64,000 nucleotides of DNA, taken from NCBI RefSeq assembly GCF_902491285.1, contig NZ_CABUHK010000004.1, positions 69,208-133,207 of the forward strand. The letters run 5' to 3'. Both the position numbers and the translations under genes were made by a program. Shown piece after piece: positions 44,070 to 53,873 of this stretch. Source of the DNA: an uncultured Bacteroides sp. (GTDB taxonomy: Bacteria; Bacteroidota; Bacteroidia; Bacteroidales; Bacteroidaceae). The notes under the pieces were generated by a model. It made no database searches. It saw only the letters and a list, made by a program, of their open reading frames with translations, and had not been told where the DNA came from. How positions within the stretch are numbered: the stretch's first letter is position 1; each line of letters begins with the position of its first letter.

Positions 44070-45260
44070 CTAATTCTTATGCGCGTTCTTTCCTTTCAAT
44101 GAGGCTGCCTTCTCAAGATCACGTACAACCGTAATGTCCATTATATTTGCATATACTTGGGTGGTTTTCACACTTTTGTGACCTAATAATTTTTGTACAG
44201 TGGTTATATTCGCACCGCTATATAATAATAAAGTTGCATTTGTATGCCGGGCAGTATGAAAGGATACCCGCTTATCAATATCTGCCAATTTTGCTAATAT
44301 ATTCAACTCTTTGTTAATATTGGAATTATCTTTTAACTTGAAGAAACTATTCAGTTCTTCTTTATAGCGCTGCAATATACCAATTCCTTTACCTTCAAAT
44401 AATAGGTATAATGGCAGACGGACTTCAATCCCTGTTTTTACAGATTTATATATAAGCCAAGTCTCCTGATGAAATTCGACAATATTCGCAGGTGTCAGAT
44501 TTATAAAATCGGAATATCGCAGCCCTGCATAGCAGCAAAATAAAAAGGCATCTTTGGTCTTTTGTAATTTTGCATATCTTCCTGTTAACTGTAAATCCTC
44601 AAATTTGCGCAATTCTTCCGGTGACAAATGCGTATGATTACCTTCTATACTTTTAATCTTATATTTTCTGAAGGCATATTTTTGCACATCCATATATTCT
44701 TTGTTAATAGCAACGTTAACATATCGTTTTAGGTGCTTCATATGTTTGGCTATAGTGTTAAGGTGATACCCTTTGGATTGCAGGTAATTGTCAAATGAAG
44801 AAACAAATTCAAATGTCAAGTCCGTAAACGAGATGTCTTTTTTGAACTCCCGAAGTAATTCAAGCGTGGAAAGGTGATTTTGCTTGGTACTCTCTTTTAG
44901 AGAAGAATTTGCAACTTCTTCTTTATAGAAACTTAAAAATGATCTTCCATTGCTTATAGGTTTGTCAATGGCCTCCTTCAATAAATCCAGTGAAATCGAT
45001 TTGCCTTGTTGCCATAATCCAAGTTCAGCTTGTTCAATCGCCGCTATATATTCGTATAACATGCGGTTTATAACATCAGCATTAGGGTGACTTTTCACCA
45101 TTCTTCGTTTAGCATCCCACTGATCAACTTTGAGATATATTTTGGTGGAGAAATACATTTTTCTCCTATTGAGATAAGCTTCGACCTGTACTAATGCCAT
45201 TCCTTTCTTATTCAATTTCTTTTTTCTGTTAAAAACAAGATTGTAACTAATTTTTTCCAT
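44070..45260 (-). CDS. Tyrosine recombinase (Bacteroides phage-integrase type)
   Basis: This is a 396-residue protein. Residues about 5-100 are an arm-binding-type domain, about 105-205 the SAM-like core-binding domain, and about 212-385 the catalytic domain. The catalytic residues are visible: Arg248 (AGLRYSD), His335 and Arg338 (FHTARHT), His361 (LLGHKS) and the nucleophile Tyr370 (TTQVYAN). It lies inside the segment bounded by the two inverted susC cores and is the obvious candidate for catalysing the inversion. It would remain within the segment in both orientations. No excisionase or other mobile-element gene accompanies it. Confidence 0.92.
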   Translation of the reverse strand: MEKISYNLVFNRKKKLNKKGMALVQVEAYLNRRKMYFSTKIYLKVDQWDAKRRMVKSHPNADVINRMLYEYIAAIEQAELGLWQQGKSISLDLLKEAIDKPISNGRSFLSFYKEEVANSSLKESTKQNHLSTLELLREFKKDISFTDLTFEFVSSFDNYLQSKGYHLNTIAKHMKHLKRYVNVAINKEYMDVQKYAFRKYKIKSIEGNHTHLSPEELRKFEDLQLTGRYAKLQKTKDAFLFCCYAGLRYSDFINLTPANIVEFHQETWLIYKSVKTGIEVRLPLYLLFEGKGIGILQRYKEELNSFFKLKDNSNINKELNILAKLADIDKRVSFHTARHTNATLLLYSGANITTVQKLLGHKSVKTTQVYANIMDITVVRDLEKAASLKGKNAHKN

Positions 45261-45711
45261 CCTTTTCTTTTTTAATTAATAATAGAACAAATTAAACGTA
45301 GTTCTGTGCTACATCGGAGATGAATATGCATTAATATCTCTAAAAAAAATAATCTTTGAAAAGCTAAGTATTCACAAAACTTTAAATTATATGCCACTTT
45401 TTTATAGCTATTCTTCCGCAAAAAACAAAAAGTAGCTCTATAAAAGCTGTTTTGTGACGAAAAACGAGCAAAGGAAATATTAAATCGTACATTTTGCTCA
45501 ATCAAAATGTTAGTATATGGTTTTAAAACTAATTGTTTTTATGTTTCAAAAATATGCTTATCAACATAAAAAGTACATCATAAATAACAATATGTTAGAT
45601 TTGCAACCTTTTTTTATCAAAATAATTGTTAGTTTCATATTTATTAATATATTTGCAAATTGTTAGAGTAAAGAAACAATTAATGTAAAGTTAAACTTTA
45701 AGAGAGAATTT
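45261..45711. other. 451-bp divergent region between recombinase and susC
   Basis: A+T-rich. It holds the susC promoter at its right end and must hold the recombinase promoter. A 77-codon open frame on the minus strand here looks spurious (low complexity, no ribosome-binding site). The leader before susC contains a short ATTGTT/AACAAT inverted repeat (about 45659-45680). Confidence 0.5.
45625..45655 (+). promoter_or_regulatory. Promoter of the active susC, carried on the invertible segment
   Basis: -33-like ATTG (45625-45628), 19-bp spacer, -7 TATATTTG (45648-45655), matching TAnnTTTG. It lies 57 bp before the susC ATG and is the only such promoter seen next to either susC of the pair. Confidence 0.7.
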
Positions 45712-48700
45712 ATGAAAAGAAAATTGATGCTGTTATTGGCATGCCTTTTTGTGGGCATAAGCCTAGTAACTGCCCAGACTCAGAAGGTCACAGGTGTTGT
45801 GATTTCTGAAGAAGATGGGCAGCCGGTTGTTGGCGCTTCTGTGTTGGTAAAAGGTACCACCCAAGGTACAATCACAGATGTAGATGGTAACTTTAATTTG
45901 TCGAATGTACCAAGTTCTGCAAAGACTTTGCAGATTTCGTATATTGGCATGCAGACTCAGGAAGTCACTATTAAACCTCGTTTGAAGGTTGTACTAAAAT
46001 CAGATTCTCAACAAATAGACGAAGTAATGGTAGTTGCTTATGGTACTGCAAAGCGGGCATCATTTACAGGTGCTGCATCTACCGTTAAGGGAGATAAGGT
46101 TTTGAAGGATATTCCAGTGACTTCTTTCGAAGAAGCTCTCTCTGGAACAACTCCGGGATTGACTATCAATTCTACCAGTGGGCAACCGGGGGCAGGATTA
46201 CAGATCCGTGTGCGGGGTACCGGTTCTATGAACGCGTCTAATGAACCGTTGTACGTTATTGACGGTGTGCCGGTTGTGTCAGGAGATATTGCAATATCTG
46301 CTGTGACAAACGATTCGAAAGCATTCAATGTCATGTCGTCCATTAATCCGAGTGATATTGAGAATATCACAGTGTTAAAAGATGCGGCTGCCGCATCATT
46401 GTATGGTTCACGTGCCGCAAATGGTGTTATTCTGATAACGACGAAGCATGGTAAAGGTGGCAAGACCCGTGTTAATTTCAAGGCAAATTGGGGATTCTCG
46501 GATTGGGCGATGAAGAATCGTAAAAGCGTGAATGGACAGCAACGTCACGAGTTGACATATGAAGCATGTTATAATGAAGCTACCATTTATGGTATTCCCG
46601 ATGGTGACGGTAACTATACGGGGCCGGCTTCTGAAGAAGATGCAAAAGCATATGCACAGGAAATGGCAGATTTTTATGCTGATGCCAAATATGATGTTGA
46701 CTGGGAGGATGCTTTTTTCCGTAAGCATGGTTCTAGTCAAAACTATGAGTTCTCAGCACAAGGTGGTGATGAACGCAATTCATTTTTTGCATCGTTGGCA
46801 TATAAGAAAGAAGAAGGTAAATCAAGAACATCTTCATTAGATGGATTTATGGGACGTATTAACGCTGTTCATCGTTCGGCAAATAATAAATGGCAAATGG
46901 GAGCCAATATTTCGATGTCAAGACAAAATTCTTCAGTTTCAAGTGAAGGAACAGCTTATGCGAATCCTTTCTTCCTGATTAATTATGTATGTACTCCGAA
47001 TATGCCGATCTATGATGATGAGGGTAATTACTATACGCATCCGTTCCTGCAGCAGGTATTTCCTCATACGCATCCGGTAGAAGATATTAATCTGGATAAA
47101 AATGAATCGAAAGTTTTCAGAAGTTTCAATAACTTGTGGGCTTCGTACCAGTTTATTGAGGGGTTGACTTTGAAACAAAGTATTAGTTATGATTATGTGA
47201 ACAATAACTCTGTTACTTACTGGCCGTTAAACTCTAACAATGGAACACTGACCGGCGGATTGAGAGCTACTTATCCGATGCAACAACAAAACAGCTATTC
47301 GTCTACCACCTTGAATTATGTAAAAACATTTAAGCTGAAACATAATCTGGATGCATTAATCGGTTGGGATGTAGATGACCGTCGTACTGAGTATGTCTTT
47401 GCTACATCTTCGGGATATCCACACGATAAACTTCCTGAATCTATCAATGCGGCTACACCTGAGGAAGGCTCTGCTTATTATACGGAAGACCATTTGCTTT
47501 CTTTATTGTCGCGTGTCAATTATGATTATGATAATAAATATTATGCGTCCGTAAACTTCCGTAGAGATGGTAGCTCACGTTTGGGAGCCAATAACCGTTG
47601 GGCTAATTTCTGGTCTGTATCAGCAGCCTGGAGATTGACACAGGAAGGTTTTATGAAGGGTATCACACAGGTTAATGACTTGAAAGTGAGAGCTTCTTAT
47701 GGTATAAACGGGACATTGCCTAGAGACTTGTATGGTCATTTAAGTTTGTATGGATATGGCTATAATTATCAAAACATTGCGGGTTCGGCACCTCAATCAG
47801 TTCCTAATCCTGATTTGTCATGGGAGAAGAATAAAAACTTCAATATTGGTTTTGACGCATCTCTTTTTGATCGTTTGAATATTAGTTTCGATTATTACAG
47901 TCGTAGAACTAGCGATTTGTTGCAGAATGTACCGACTTCAATGGTTGTTGGTTTCAAGACGATGTTGAAGAATGTAGGCGAGATGACCAACAAAGGTGTG
48001 GAACTTGATATTAATGTTGATGTATTCAAACACACACAAGTAAAATGGAATACAGGTTTGGCACTTTCGCACAACTCCAATAAAGTGTCAAAGTTATATG
48101 AAGGAAAAGATATAATAAACGGTACCAGTATCATTCGTGAAGGCGAATCATACTATGCATGGTGGAGTCGTGAATGGGCAGGCGTTGATCCGGCGACAGG
48201 TGAGGAACAATGGGTGTTGAATACTAAGAATGAGGATGGAAGCCTTAATAAGGAACTGACGAAAGATCCGGCTCAGGCACAGAGAGTTGTTATCGGTAAG
48301 CCGGATCCGAAACTTACCGGTGGTTGGAGAAACTCCGTATCATGGAAAGGGCTGGAATTAAACCTGTTGTTCAACTTCTCATTAGGTGGAAAAGTATTCG
48401 ATACAATGAGAACAAGTTTCACTGATACTGACGGTTATGTGGTTTATTATAACTCTTCAGTCGACCAGCTTGACAGATGGCAGAAACCGGGTGATGTAAC
48501 GAATGTTCCGAGACGTATTAACAACTACGAATATGGAAATTACGGAAGTTCCCGTTTTATGAAAGACCTGAACTATTTGCGTCTGAAGAGCATGAGTCTG
48601 TCATATGCTCTTCCGGCACAATTGGTACGTCGTGCACAGATGGAGAATGTACGCTTGTTTATTTCGGGAAGTAATCTCTTGACATGGACTTCTTATAAGA

Positions 48701-48792
48701 ATGTTGATCCAGAACAGCCGATTAACGGTATTCCTACTTTTGCCTTCCCGAATCTGAAGAGTGTGACATTTGGTATTGAAATCGGATTTTAA
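45712..48792 (+). CDS. SusC/RagA-family TonB-dependent receptor, expressed copy of the invertible pair
   Basis: This is a 1026-residue protein. The signal peptide is MKRKLMLLLACLFVGISLVTAQ, followed by a carboxypeptidase-regulatory-like domain (about 25-100, VTGVVISEEDGQPVVGASVLV), the TonB-box region DEVMVVAYGT, the plug signature ITVLKDAAAASLYGSRAANG, and a barrel ending in VTFGIEIGF. Codons 68-85 fall in the 53-bp inversion core, so everything before them, including signal peptide and promoter, can be exchanged with the silent copy. It imports an oligomer with the SusD protein encoded 15 bp downstream. No degradative enzyme is linked, so the substrate is unknown. Confidence 0.93.
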   Translation: MKRKLMLLLACLFVGISLVTAQTQKVTGVVISEEDGQPVVGASVLVKGTTQGTITDVDGNFNLSNVPSSAKTLQISYIGMQTQEVTIKPRLKVVLKSDSQQIDEVMVVAYGTAKRASFTGAASTVKGDKVLKDIPVTSFEEALSGTTPGLTINSTSGQPGAGLQIRVRGTGSMNASNEPLYVIDGVPVVSGDIAISAVTNDSKAFNVMSSINPSDIENITVLKDAAAASLYGSRAANGVILITTKHGKGGKTRVNFKANWGFSDWAMKNRKSVNGQQRHELTYEACYNEATIYGIPDGDGNYTGPASEEDAKAYAQEMADFYADAKYDVDWEDAFFRKHGSSQNYEFSAQGGDERNSFFASLAYKKEEGKSRTSSLDGFMGRINAVHRSANNKWQMGANISMSRQNSSVSSEGTAYANPFFLINYVCTPNMPIYDDEGNYYTHPFLQQVFPHTHPVEDINLDKNESKVFRSFNNLWASYQFIEGLTLKQSISYDYVNNNSVTYWPLNSNNGTLTGGLRATYPMQQQNSYSSTTLNYVKTFKLKHNLDALIGWDVDDRRTEYVFATSSGYPHDKLPESINAATPEEGSAYYTEDHLLSLLSRVNYDYDNKYYASVNFRRDGSSRLGANNRWANFWSVSAAWRLTQEGFMKGITQVNDLKVRASYGINGTLPRDLYGHLSLYGYGYNYQNIAGSAPQSVPNPDLSWEKNKNFNIGFDASLFDRLNISFDYYSRRTSDLLQNVPTSMVVGFKTMLKNVGEMTNKGVELDINVDVFKHTQVKWNTGLALSHNSNKVSKLYEGKDIINGTSIIREGESYYAWWSREWAGVDPATGEEQWVLNTKNEDGSLNKELTKDPAQAQRVVIGKPDPKLTGGWRNSVSWKGLELNLLFNFSLGGKVFDTMRTSFTDTDGYVVYYNSSVDQLDRWQKPGDVTNVPRRINNYEYGNYGSSRFMKDLNYLRLKSMSLSYALPAQLVRRAQMENVRLFISGSNLLTWTSYKNVDPEQPINGIPTFAFPNLKSVTFGIEIGF
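45913..45965 (+). repeat. Right inversion core (53 bp) in the intact susC
   Basis: Same sequence as 43033-43085 in opposite orientation, one mismatch at 45942. The CTGCAAAGACTTTGCAG palindrome is at 45917-45933, in codons for the end of the regulatory-like domain. Confidence 0.9.
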
Positions 48793-48807
48793 TAAGAAAA
48801 ACAGAAT

Positions 48808-50247
48808 ATGATGAAAACAATCAATATAAATAAAAAAATAGGGGGAGTCCTTTTCGCCGGTTTGATCATGTTATCGTCCTGCAACGATTATCTGACAACT
48901 TTGCCTACGGATTCTCTGGTGAGCGACGGAGCGATAAGTACACCTGAGGATACAAAAACAGCGTTGAATGGTGCTTATGCCGGATTGATTAGTGCAAGAA
49001 CTGATGGTGATACGTATTATTATTATGGAATGGATTTTCTGGCCCGTGCCGAGGTTGGTGGTGATGACACTCAGACAAATAAAATCGGTGATCGTACAGA
49101 AAATTACTACCGTTTTACATACCGTCAGAATAATGCCCCACAAGATTTGTGGTATACTCCATATGCGGTTATTAACAGAGTGAATGTGCTTTTGAATGCA
49201 ATAGATAATGGTGATGTCCCAATGACGGATGTTGTGAAGAACTCAAAAGGTGAGGCGTTGGCTATTAGGGCATTGGCACATTTTAATTTGCTTATTACTT
49301 ATGGAACACCCTATTTGAAAGATAACGGAGCTTCATTAGGAGTGCCTGTGGTAAAAAAAGTATTGACAGCGACCGACCTTCCGGGGCGTTCGACGGTAGC
49401 AGAGGGATATCAGGCTGTATTGGACGATTTGTCGGATGCGTTGGGACTGATAAATGAAGAGAAAAATTATGGGCATTTTAATAGGTGGGCTGTGAAAGCT
49501 CTGTTGGCACGTGTCAATTTGTATAAAGGTGACTATGATGCAGCTTATTCTTATGCCAAGGATGTGGTGGAGAACGGCCCTTATTCTTTGATTGATAATG
49601 CTGATTATCTGACAGTGTGGGGACAGGAAGAAAACAGTGAATCAATTTTTGATTTAGCGTTGTCGTCAACTTCCTATTCCGGCGACCGTGAGTTATGGGG
49701 AGCGGTAGTCAGTCCGAGCGAATATGGAGCAGTCGTTGCTACAAAAGCATTTGTTGATCTTTTGAATGAACGCTCTGACGATGTACGTATCGGTTTGTTG
49801 GTTACTGATAAGAATGGTACACAGCGTACTATAAACAAGTATCCGGGACGTGGTGCGGTTACAATTAACAATGTACGGGTTTTGCGCTTATCGGATATCT
49901 ATTTGATTGCTGCTGAGGCTGCTTTGAAGAAAGCGTCACCTGATCAGGATTTGGCGGATGATTATTTATATGAAATCAGACATCGTGCTAGTCCAAGCGT
50001 TTCAAAGGAAGATGCTACATTGGATTTGATAGCCAAAGAGCGTCGTAAAGAATTGGTACTGGAAGGACATCGTTTATACGATGTGTTACGTCAAGGAGCA
50101 GAAATTACTCGTCAGGGTGGCTCTCATTTCTTGAATGGTAATGATTTGATAACGGTTAAATGGAGTGACTACCGGACTGTGATGCCTATTCCGCAGGCGG
50201 AAATGGATGCTAATCCGAATATGGAACAGAATACGGGATATAAATAA
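48808..50247 (+). CDS. SusD/RagB-family lipoprotein of the right operon
   Basis: This is a 479-residue protein with a lipoprotein signal (LSSCNDYLTTLPTDSL, Cys25), the typical RagB opening. It has the SusD hallmarks KGEALAIRALAHFNLLITYG and, near the end, LDLIAKERRKELVLEGHRLYDVLRQG followed by MPIPQAEMDANPNMEQN. It forms the surface lid of the SusC encoded 15 bp upstream. A strong terminator follows at 50282, so the expressed operon is only susC-susD. When the segment inverts, this gene should lose its promoter. Confidence 0.92.
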   Translation: MMKTININKKIGGVLFAGLIMLSSCNDYLTTLPTDSLVSDGAISTPEDTKTALNGAYAGLISARTDGDTYYYYGMDFLARAEVGGDDTQTNKIGDRTENYYRFTYRQNNAPQDLWYTPYAVINRVNVLLNAIDNGDVPMTDVVKNSKGEALAIRALAHFNLLITYGTPYLKDNGASLGVPVVKKVLTATDLPGRSTVAEGYQAVLDDLSDALGLINEEKNYGHFNRWAVKALLARVNLYKGDYDAAYSYAKDVVENGPYSLIDNADYLTVWGQEENSESIFDLALSSTSYSGDRELWGAVVSPSEYGAVVATKAFVDLLNERSDDVRIGLLVTDKNGTQRTINKYPGRGAVTINNVRVLRLSDIYLIAAEAALKKASPDQDLADDYLYEIRHRASPSVSKEDATLDLIAKERRKELVLEGHRLYDVLRQGAEITRQGGSHFLNGNDLITVKWSDYRTVMPIPQAEMDANPNMEQNTGYK

Positions 50248-50281
50248 ACTTATTTGCTCCGGGGATGTTTATCTCTTTGAA

Positions 50282-50330
50282 ATGGAGTTTGTGATTGAGG
50301 AAAATGACGGAACTCAATCACAAGCTCCAT
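50282..50330 (+). terminator. Rho-independent terminator after the right susCD operon
   Basis: 18-bp stem ATGGAGTTTGTGATTGAG with its inverse (one G-T pair), loop of 13 nt, then ATTTTTTG. Confidence 0.88.
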
Positions 50331-50339
50331 ATTTTTTGT

Positions 50340-50347
50340 TATATTTG
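50340..50347 (+). promoter_or_regulatory. -7 box of hflX
   Basis: TATATTTG matches TAnnTTTG, 29 bp before the hflX ATG; partly overlaps the region just after the terminator. Confidence 0.5.
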
Positions 50348-50375
50348 CGCCCACATTATTATATAAGAGTAAAGA

Positions 50376-51632
50376 ATGAAAGAATTTGTAATATCCGAAG
50401 CCAAAGTAGAGACAGCAATACTTGTCGGACTTATCACTCAGACACAGGATGAGCGTAAGACGAACGAGTATCTGGACGAATTGGCGTTCCTTGCCGAGAC
50501 GGCTGGGGCGGAAGTTGTGAAACGATTTACGCAGAAGTTGCCGACAGCCAACTCGGTGACCTATGTAGGAAAAGGAAAACTGGAGGAAATCAGACAATAT
50601 ATCCATAACGAAGAGGAAGAAGAACGTGAAGTGGGAATGGTCATCTTTGATGACGAACTTTCCGCGAAACAGATTCGTAATATTGAAGCCGAACTGAAAG
50701 TGAAGATACTGGACCGTACTTCGCTGATTCTCGATATATTTGCCATGCGTGCCCAGACTGCCAATGCAAAGACGCAGGTGGAGCTGGCGCAGTACAAATA
50801 TATGTTGCCGCGTCTGCAACGACTCTGGACTCACTTGGAACGCCAGGGCGGTGGTTCCGGTGCCGGTGGCGGTAAAGGTTCCGTGGGACTTCGTGGACCG
50901 GGTGAAACACAGCTCGAAATGGACCGCCGTATCATCCTGAACCGTATGTCGTTGCTGAAAGAACGCCTGACGGAAATTGATAAACAGAAAGCTACCCAAC
51001 GCAAGAACCGCGGACGCATGATACGTGTCGCACTGGTCGGTTACACCAATGTCGGTAAATCGACAATGATGAACCTGCTGGCAAAGAGCGAGGTGTTTGC
51101 GGAAAACAAACTGTTCGCTACGTTGGACACTACCGTGCGTAAGGTGATTATAGATAATCTTCCGTTTTTGTTGTCGGATACGGTAGGATTTATCCGTAAG
51201 TTGCCTACCGACTTGGTTGAGTCCTTCAAATCGACCTTGGACGAAGTGCGCGAAGCGGATTTGCTGGTGCACGTAGTAGATATTTCCCACCCCGGATTTG
51301 AAGAACAGATTGAGGTGGTGAACAAGACACTTGCCGAAATTGGCGGCGGTGGCAAACCCATGATACTTGTATTCAACAAGATAGACGCCTATACCTACGT
51401 GGAGAAAGCGCCGGACGACCTTACCCCCCGAACTAAGGAAAACTTAACACTCGAAGAACTGATGAAGACGTGGATGGCAAAGATGGAGGACAACTGCCTC
51501 TTTATTTCCGCCCGCGAACGAATCAATATAGACGAACTGAAAGATGTAGTTTATCAACGAGTGAAAGAATTGCATGTTCAGAAATACCCCTATAACGATT
51601 TTCTTTATCAGACCTACGAAGAGGAAGAATAA
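50376..51632 (+). CDS. hflX: GTPase HflX
   Basis: This is a 418-residue protein. The N-terminal HflX domain (about 15-110: DELAFLAETAGAEVV then YVGKGKLEEI) is followed by the conserved helical linker GSVGLRGPGETQLEMDRRII. The GTPase domain from about 212 has G1 GYTNVGKST, G3 DTVGFIRKLPTDLVESFKSTL and G4 NKID. HflX binds the large ribosomal subunit and splits stalled 70S ribosomes under stress. It lies 59 bp before the DUF4954 gene on the same strand. Confidence 0.94.
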   Translation: MKEFVISEAKVETAILVGLITQTQDERKTNEYLDELAFLAETAGAEVVKRFTQKLPTANSVTYVGKGKLEEIRQYIHNEEEEEREVGMVIFDDELSAKQIRNIEAELKVKILDRTSLILDIFAMRAQTANAKTQVELAQYKYMLPRLQRLWTHLERQGGGSGAGGGKGSVGLRGPGETQLEMDRRIILNRMSLLKERLTEIDKQKATQRKNRGRMIRVALVGYTNVGKSTMMNLLAKSEVFAENKLFATLDTTVRKVIIDNLPFLLSDTVGFIRKLPTDLVESFKSTLDEVREADLLVHVVDISHPGFEEQIEVVNKTLAEIGGGGKPMILVFNKIDAYTYVEKAPDDLTPRTKENLTLEELMKTWMAKMEDNCLFISARERINIDELKDVVYQRVKELHVQKYPYNDFLYQTYEEEE

Positions 51633-51690
51633 TTAATCAATGTGCTGCTTTGCTGATTGGGGGAAGCGGCACATTACTATATTTATTTAT

Positions 51691-53682
51691 ATGAAAGACT
51701 ATCGTAGATTGACTGAAGATGAGGTGCTTCAGTTGAAGAGCCAGTCGTGTCTGGCCGATGATTGGGGAAATGTTCTGGTAGCCGCTGGATTTAATTGTGA
51801 GTATGTCCATCACACCCGCTTTTCGGGCGAAGTGAAGCTAGGGGTATTTGAGGCTGAATTCACACTGCGAGGAGGCATTAAGAAACACTCGGGATTGCGC
51901 CATGTGACGCTGCACAATGTGACAGTTGGGGATAACTGCTGCATTGAGAATATCCAGAATTATATTGCTAATTATGAGATTGGCAGCGATACCTTTATCG
52001 AAAATGTGGATATCATCTTAGTGGATGGGTTGACAACTTTCGGTAATGGGGTGGAAGTGGCAGTTCTCAATGAAACCGGAGGACGCGAGGTGCTGATTAA
52101 TGACAAGTTGTCTGCTCATCAGGCATATATACTTGCATTGTACCGTCACCGTCCCGAACTGATTAACCGCATGAAATCCATTGCGGATTATTATTCCAAC
52201 AAACATGCGTCTGCCGTTGGCAGTATTGGCAATCACGTGATGATTCTCAATACTGGTTCCATCCGGAATGTGCGGATTGGCGATTACTGCCATATCTGCG
52301 GAACTTGTCGTCTGACCAATGGTAGCGTTAATAGTAACGTGACAGCTCCTGTGCATATCGGACATGGAGTAATTTGTGATGATTTTATTATCTCGTCCGG
52401 TTCGCAGATAGATGACGGCACGATGTTGAGCCGTTGCTTCGTCGGACAGTCCTGTAAATTGGGACACAACTATTCCGCTTCCGATTCCTTGTTTTTTAGC
52501 AATTGCCAGGGAGAGAATGGAGAAGCATGTGCCATTTTCGCAGGTCCTTTCACTGTGACACATCACAAATCTACTTTGCTGATTGCCGGAATGTTCTCAT
52601 TTATGAATGCAGGTTCGGGCTCCAATCAGAGTAACCATATGTATAAGCTGGGCCCGATTCATCAGGGAACGATGGAGAGAGGAGCGAAAACCACTTCAGA
52701 TTCATATATCCTGTGGCCGGCGCGTGTCGGAGCTTTTTCTCTTGTGATGGGGCGCCATGTCAATCATGCAGACACCTCTAATCTTCCTTTTTCTTACTTG
52801 ATAGAGCAACGGAATACGACTTATCTGGTTCCGGGAGTTAATCTGCGGAGCGTCGGTACAATCCGTGACGCTCAGAAATGGCCGAAACGTGACAAACGGC
52901 AGGACCCGAACCGGTTGGATTATATCAATTACAACCTGTTGAGTCCTTATACCATTCAGAAAATGTTCAAAGGACGTTCTATCCTGAAAGAATTGAGACG
53001 GGTATCCGGTGTGACATCCGAAATCTATTCTTACCAAAGTGCCAAAATCAAAAACTCTTCTTTGAATAACGGTATCCGTTTTTATGAAATAGCTATTCAT
53101 AAATTCTTGGGGAACTCAATCATTAAGCGGTTGGAAGGCATCAACTTCCAGAGCAACGAAGAAATCCGTCATCGTTTGAAACCGGATACGGAAATCGGAA
53201 TCGGTGAGTGGGTGGATGTGTCTGGGCTGATTGCTCCAAAGAGCGAGATAGACCGTCTGTTGGATGGTATTGAGAACGGTACTATCAACCGTTTGAAGTC
53301 AATCAATGCCTGCTTCGCTGAGATGCACGAGAATTATTACACATACGAATGGACGTGGGCTTACAATAAGATTCAGGAATTTTATGGCTTGAATCCGGAG
53401 ACTATTACGGCACAAGATGTGATTCGTATCGTAAAATCCTGGCAGGAAGCTGTCGTCGGACTGGATAAGATGGTATATGAGGATGCAAAGAAAGAATTCT
53501 CCCTGTCTTCCATGACCGGATTCGGTGCCGACGGTTCTCACGACGAAATGAAGCAGGACTTTGAACAAGTGCGCGGTGATTTCGAGAGCAATACGTTTGT
53601 GACGGCTGTGTTGAAACATATTGAAGAGAAAACAGCGCTTGGAAATGAACTGATTAAACGTATTGAAAACATACAAGAGTAA
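51691..53682 (+). CDS. DUF4954-type protein with left-handed beta-helix
   Basis: This is a 663-residue protein found widely in Bacteroidales. The ATG at 51691 is preferred over an in-frame one at 51640, because MKDYRRLTEDEVLQLKSQSC is the conserved opening. Residues about 35-150 and 175-330 contain hexapeptide-like beta-helix turns (VTLHNVTVGDNCCIENIQN; NVRIGDYCHICGTCRLTNGSV; APVHIGHGVICDDFII), as in nucleotide-sugar and acyl transferases. The C-terminal third is helical. No catalytic assignment is possible. It is on the same strand as hflX. Confidence 0.75.
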   Translation: MKDYRRLTEDEVLQLKSQSCLADDWGNVLVAAGFNCEYVHHTRFSGEVKLGVFEAEFTLRGGIKKHSGLRHVTLHNVTVGDNCCIENIQNYIANYEIGSDTFIENVDIILVDGLTTFGNGVEVAVLNETGGREVLINDKLSAHQAYILALYRHRPELINRMKSIADYYSNKHASAVGSIGNHVMILNTGSIRNVRIGDYCHICGTCRLTNGSVNSNVTAPVHIGHGVICDDFIISSGSQIDDGTMLSRCFVGQSCKLGHNYSASDSLFFSNCQGENGEACAIFAGPFTVTHHKSTLLIAGMFSFMNAGSGSNQSNHMYKLGPIHQGTMERGAKTTSDSYILWPARVGAFSLVMGRHVNHADTSNLPFSYLIEQRNTTYLVPGVNLRSVGTIRDAQKWPKRDKRQDPNRLDYINYNLLSPYTIQKMFKGRSILKELRRVSGVTSEIYSYQSAKIKNSSLNNGIRFYEIAIHKFLGNSIIKRLEGINFQSNEEIRHRLKPDTEIGIGEWVDVSGLIAPKSEIDRLLDGIENGTINRLKSINACFAEMHENYYTYEWTWAYNKIQEFYGLNPETITAQDVIRIVKSWQEAVVGLDKMVYEDAKKEFSLSSMTGFGADGSHDEMKQDFEQVRGDFESNTFVTAVLKHIEEKTALGNELIKRIENIQE

Positions 53683-53775
53683 ATAACCATAACCTGTGAA
53701 ATGATAAACGGTGGGCATTGTGTAACTAAAGCACAACTTGTCCACCGTTTTCGTTTCCGTTCTGCAATTCTCCGT

Positions 53776-53824
53776 TATTCATTCTTAATTCTTCATTCTT
53801 CATTCATCATTCTTCATTCTTAAT
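53776..53824 (+). repeat. ATTCTTC microsatellite-like run
   Basis: About seven imperfect copies of ATTC/ATTCTTC in 50 bp (ATTCTTCATTCTTCATTC and similar) just before the fumarase promoter. Slippage could change the spacing upstream of the promoter. Confidence 0.55.
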
Positions 53825-53827
53825 TAT

Positions 53828-53835
53828 TACCTTTG
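53828..53835 (+). promoter_or_regulatory. -7 box of the fumarase gene
   Basis: TACCTTTG matches TAnnTTTG, 39 bp before the ATG at 53874. Confidence 0.55.
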
Positions 53836-53873
53836 TCACACTAACTAACATTACGTAATAAAATAAGAAACTT

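Larger units (their letters stand above)
43033..45965. mobile_element. Predicted invertible segment switching two susC genes
   Basis: The segment is bounded by the two inverted 53-bp cores and carries, from left to right, the 162-bp inverted repeat, the tyrosine recombinase gene, and the promoter plus first 67 codons of susC. Inversion would exchange which susC/susD operon has a promoter and export signal. SusC/SusD phase variation by tyrosine recombinases is known in B. fragilis; here it is inferred from architecture alone. Confidence 0.82.

Noticed and set aside
45272..45505. 77-codon minus-strand frame upstream of the recombinase gene
   Set aside because: A+T-rich, Phe/Arg-biased, no ribosome-binding site and no family resemblance; most likely the promoter region of the divergent genes.
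50250..51290. 346-codon minus-strand open frame
   Set aside because: Antisense to hflX and running through the terminator; no protein features.
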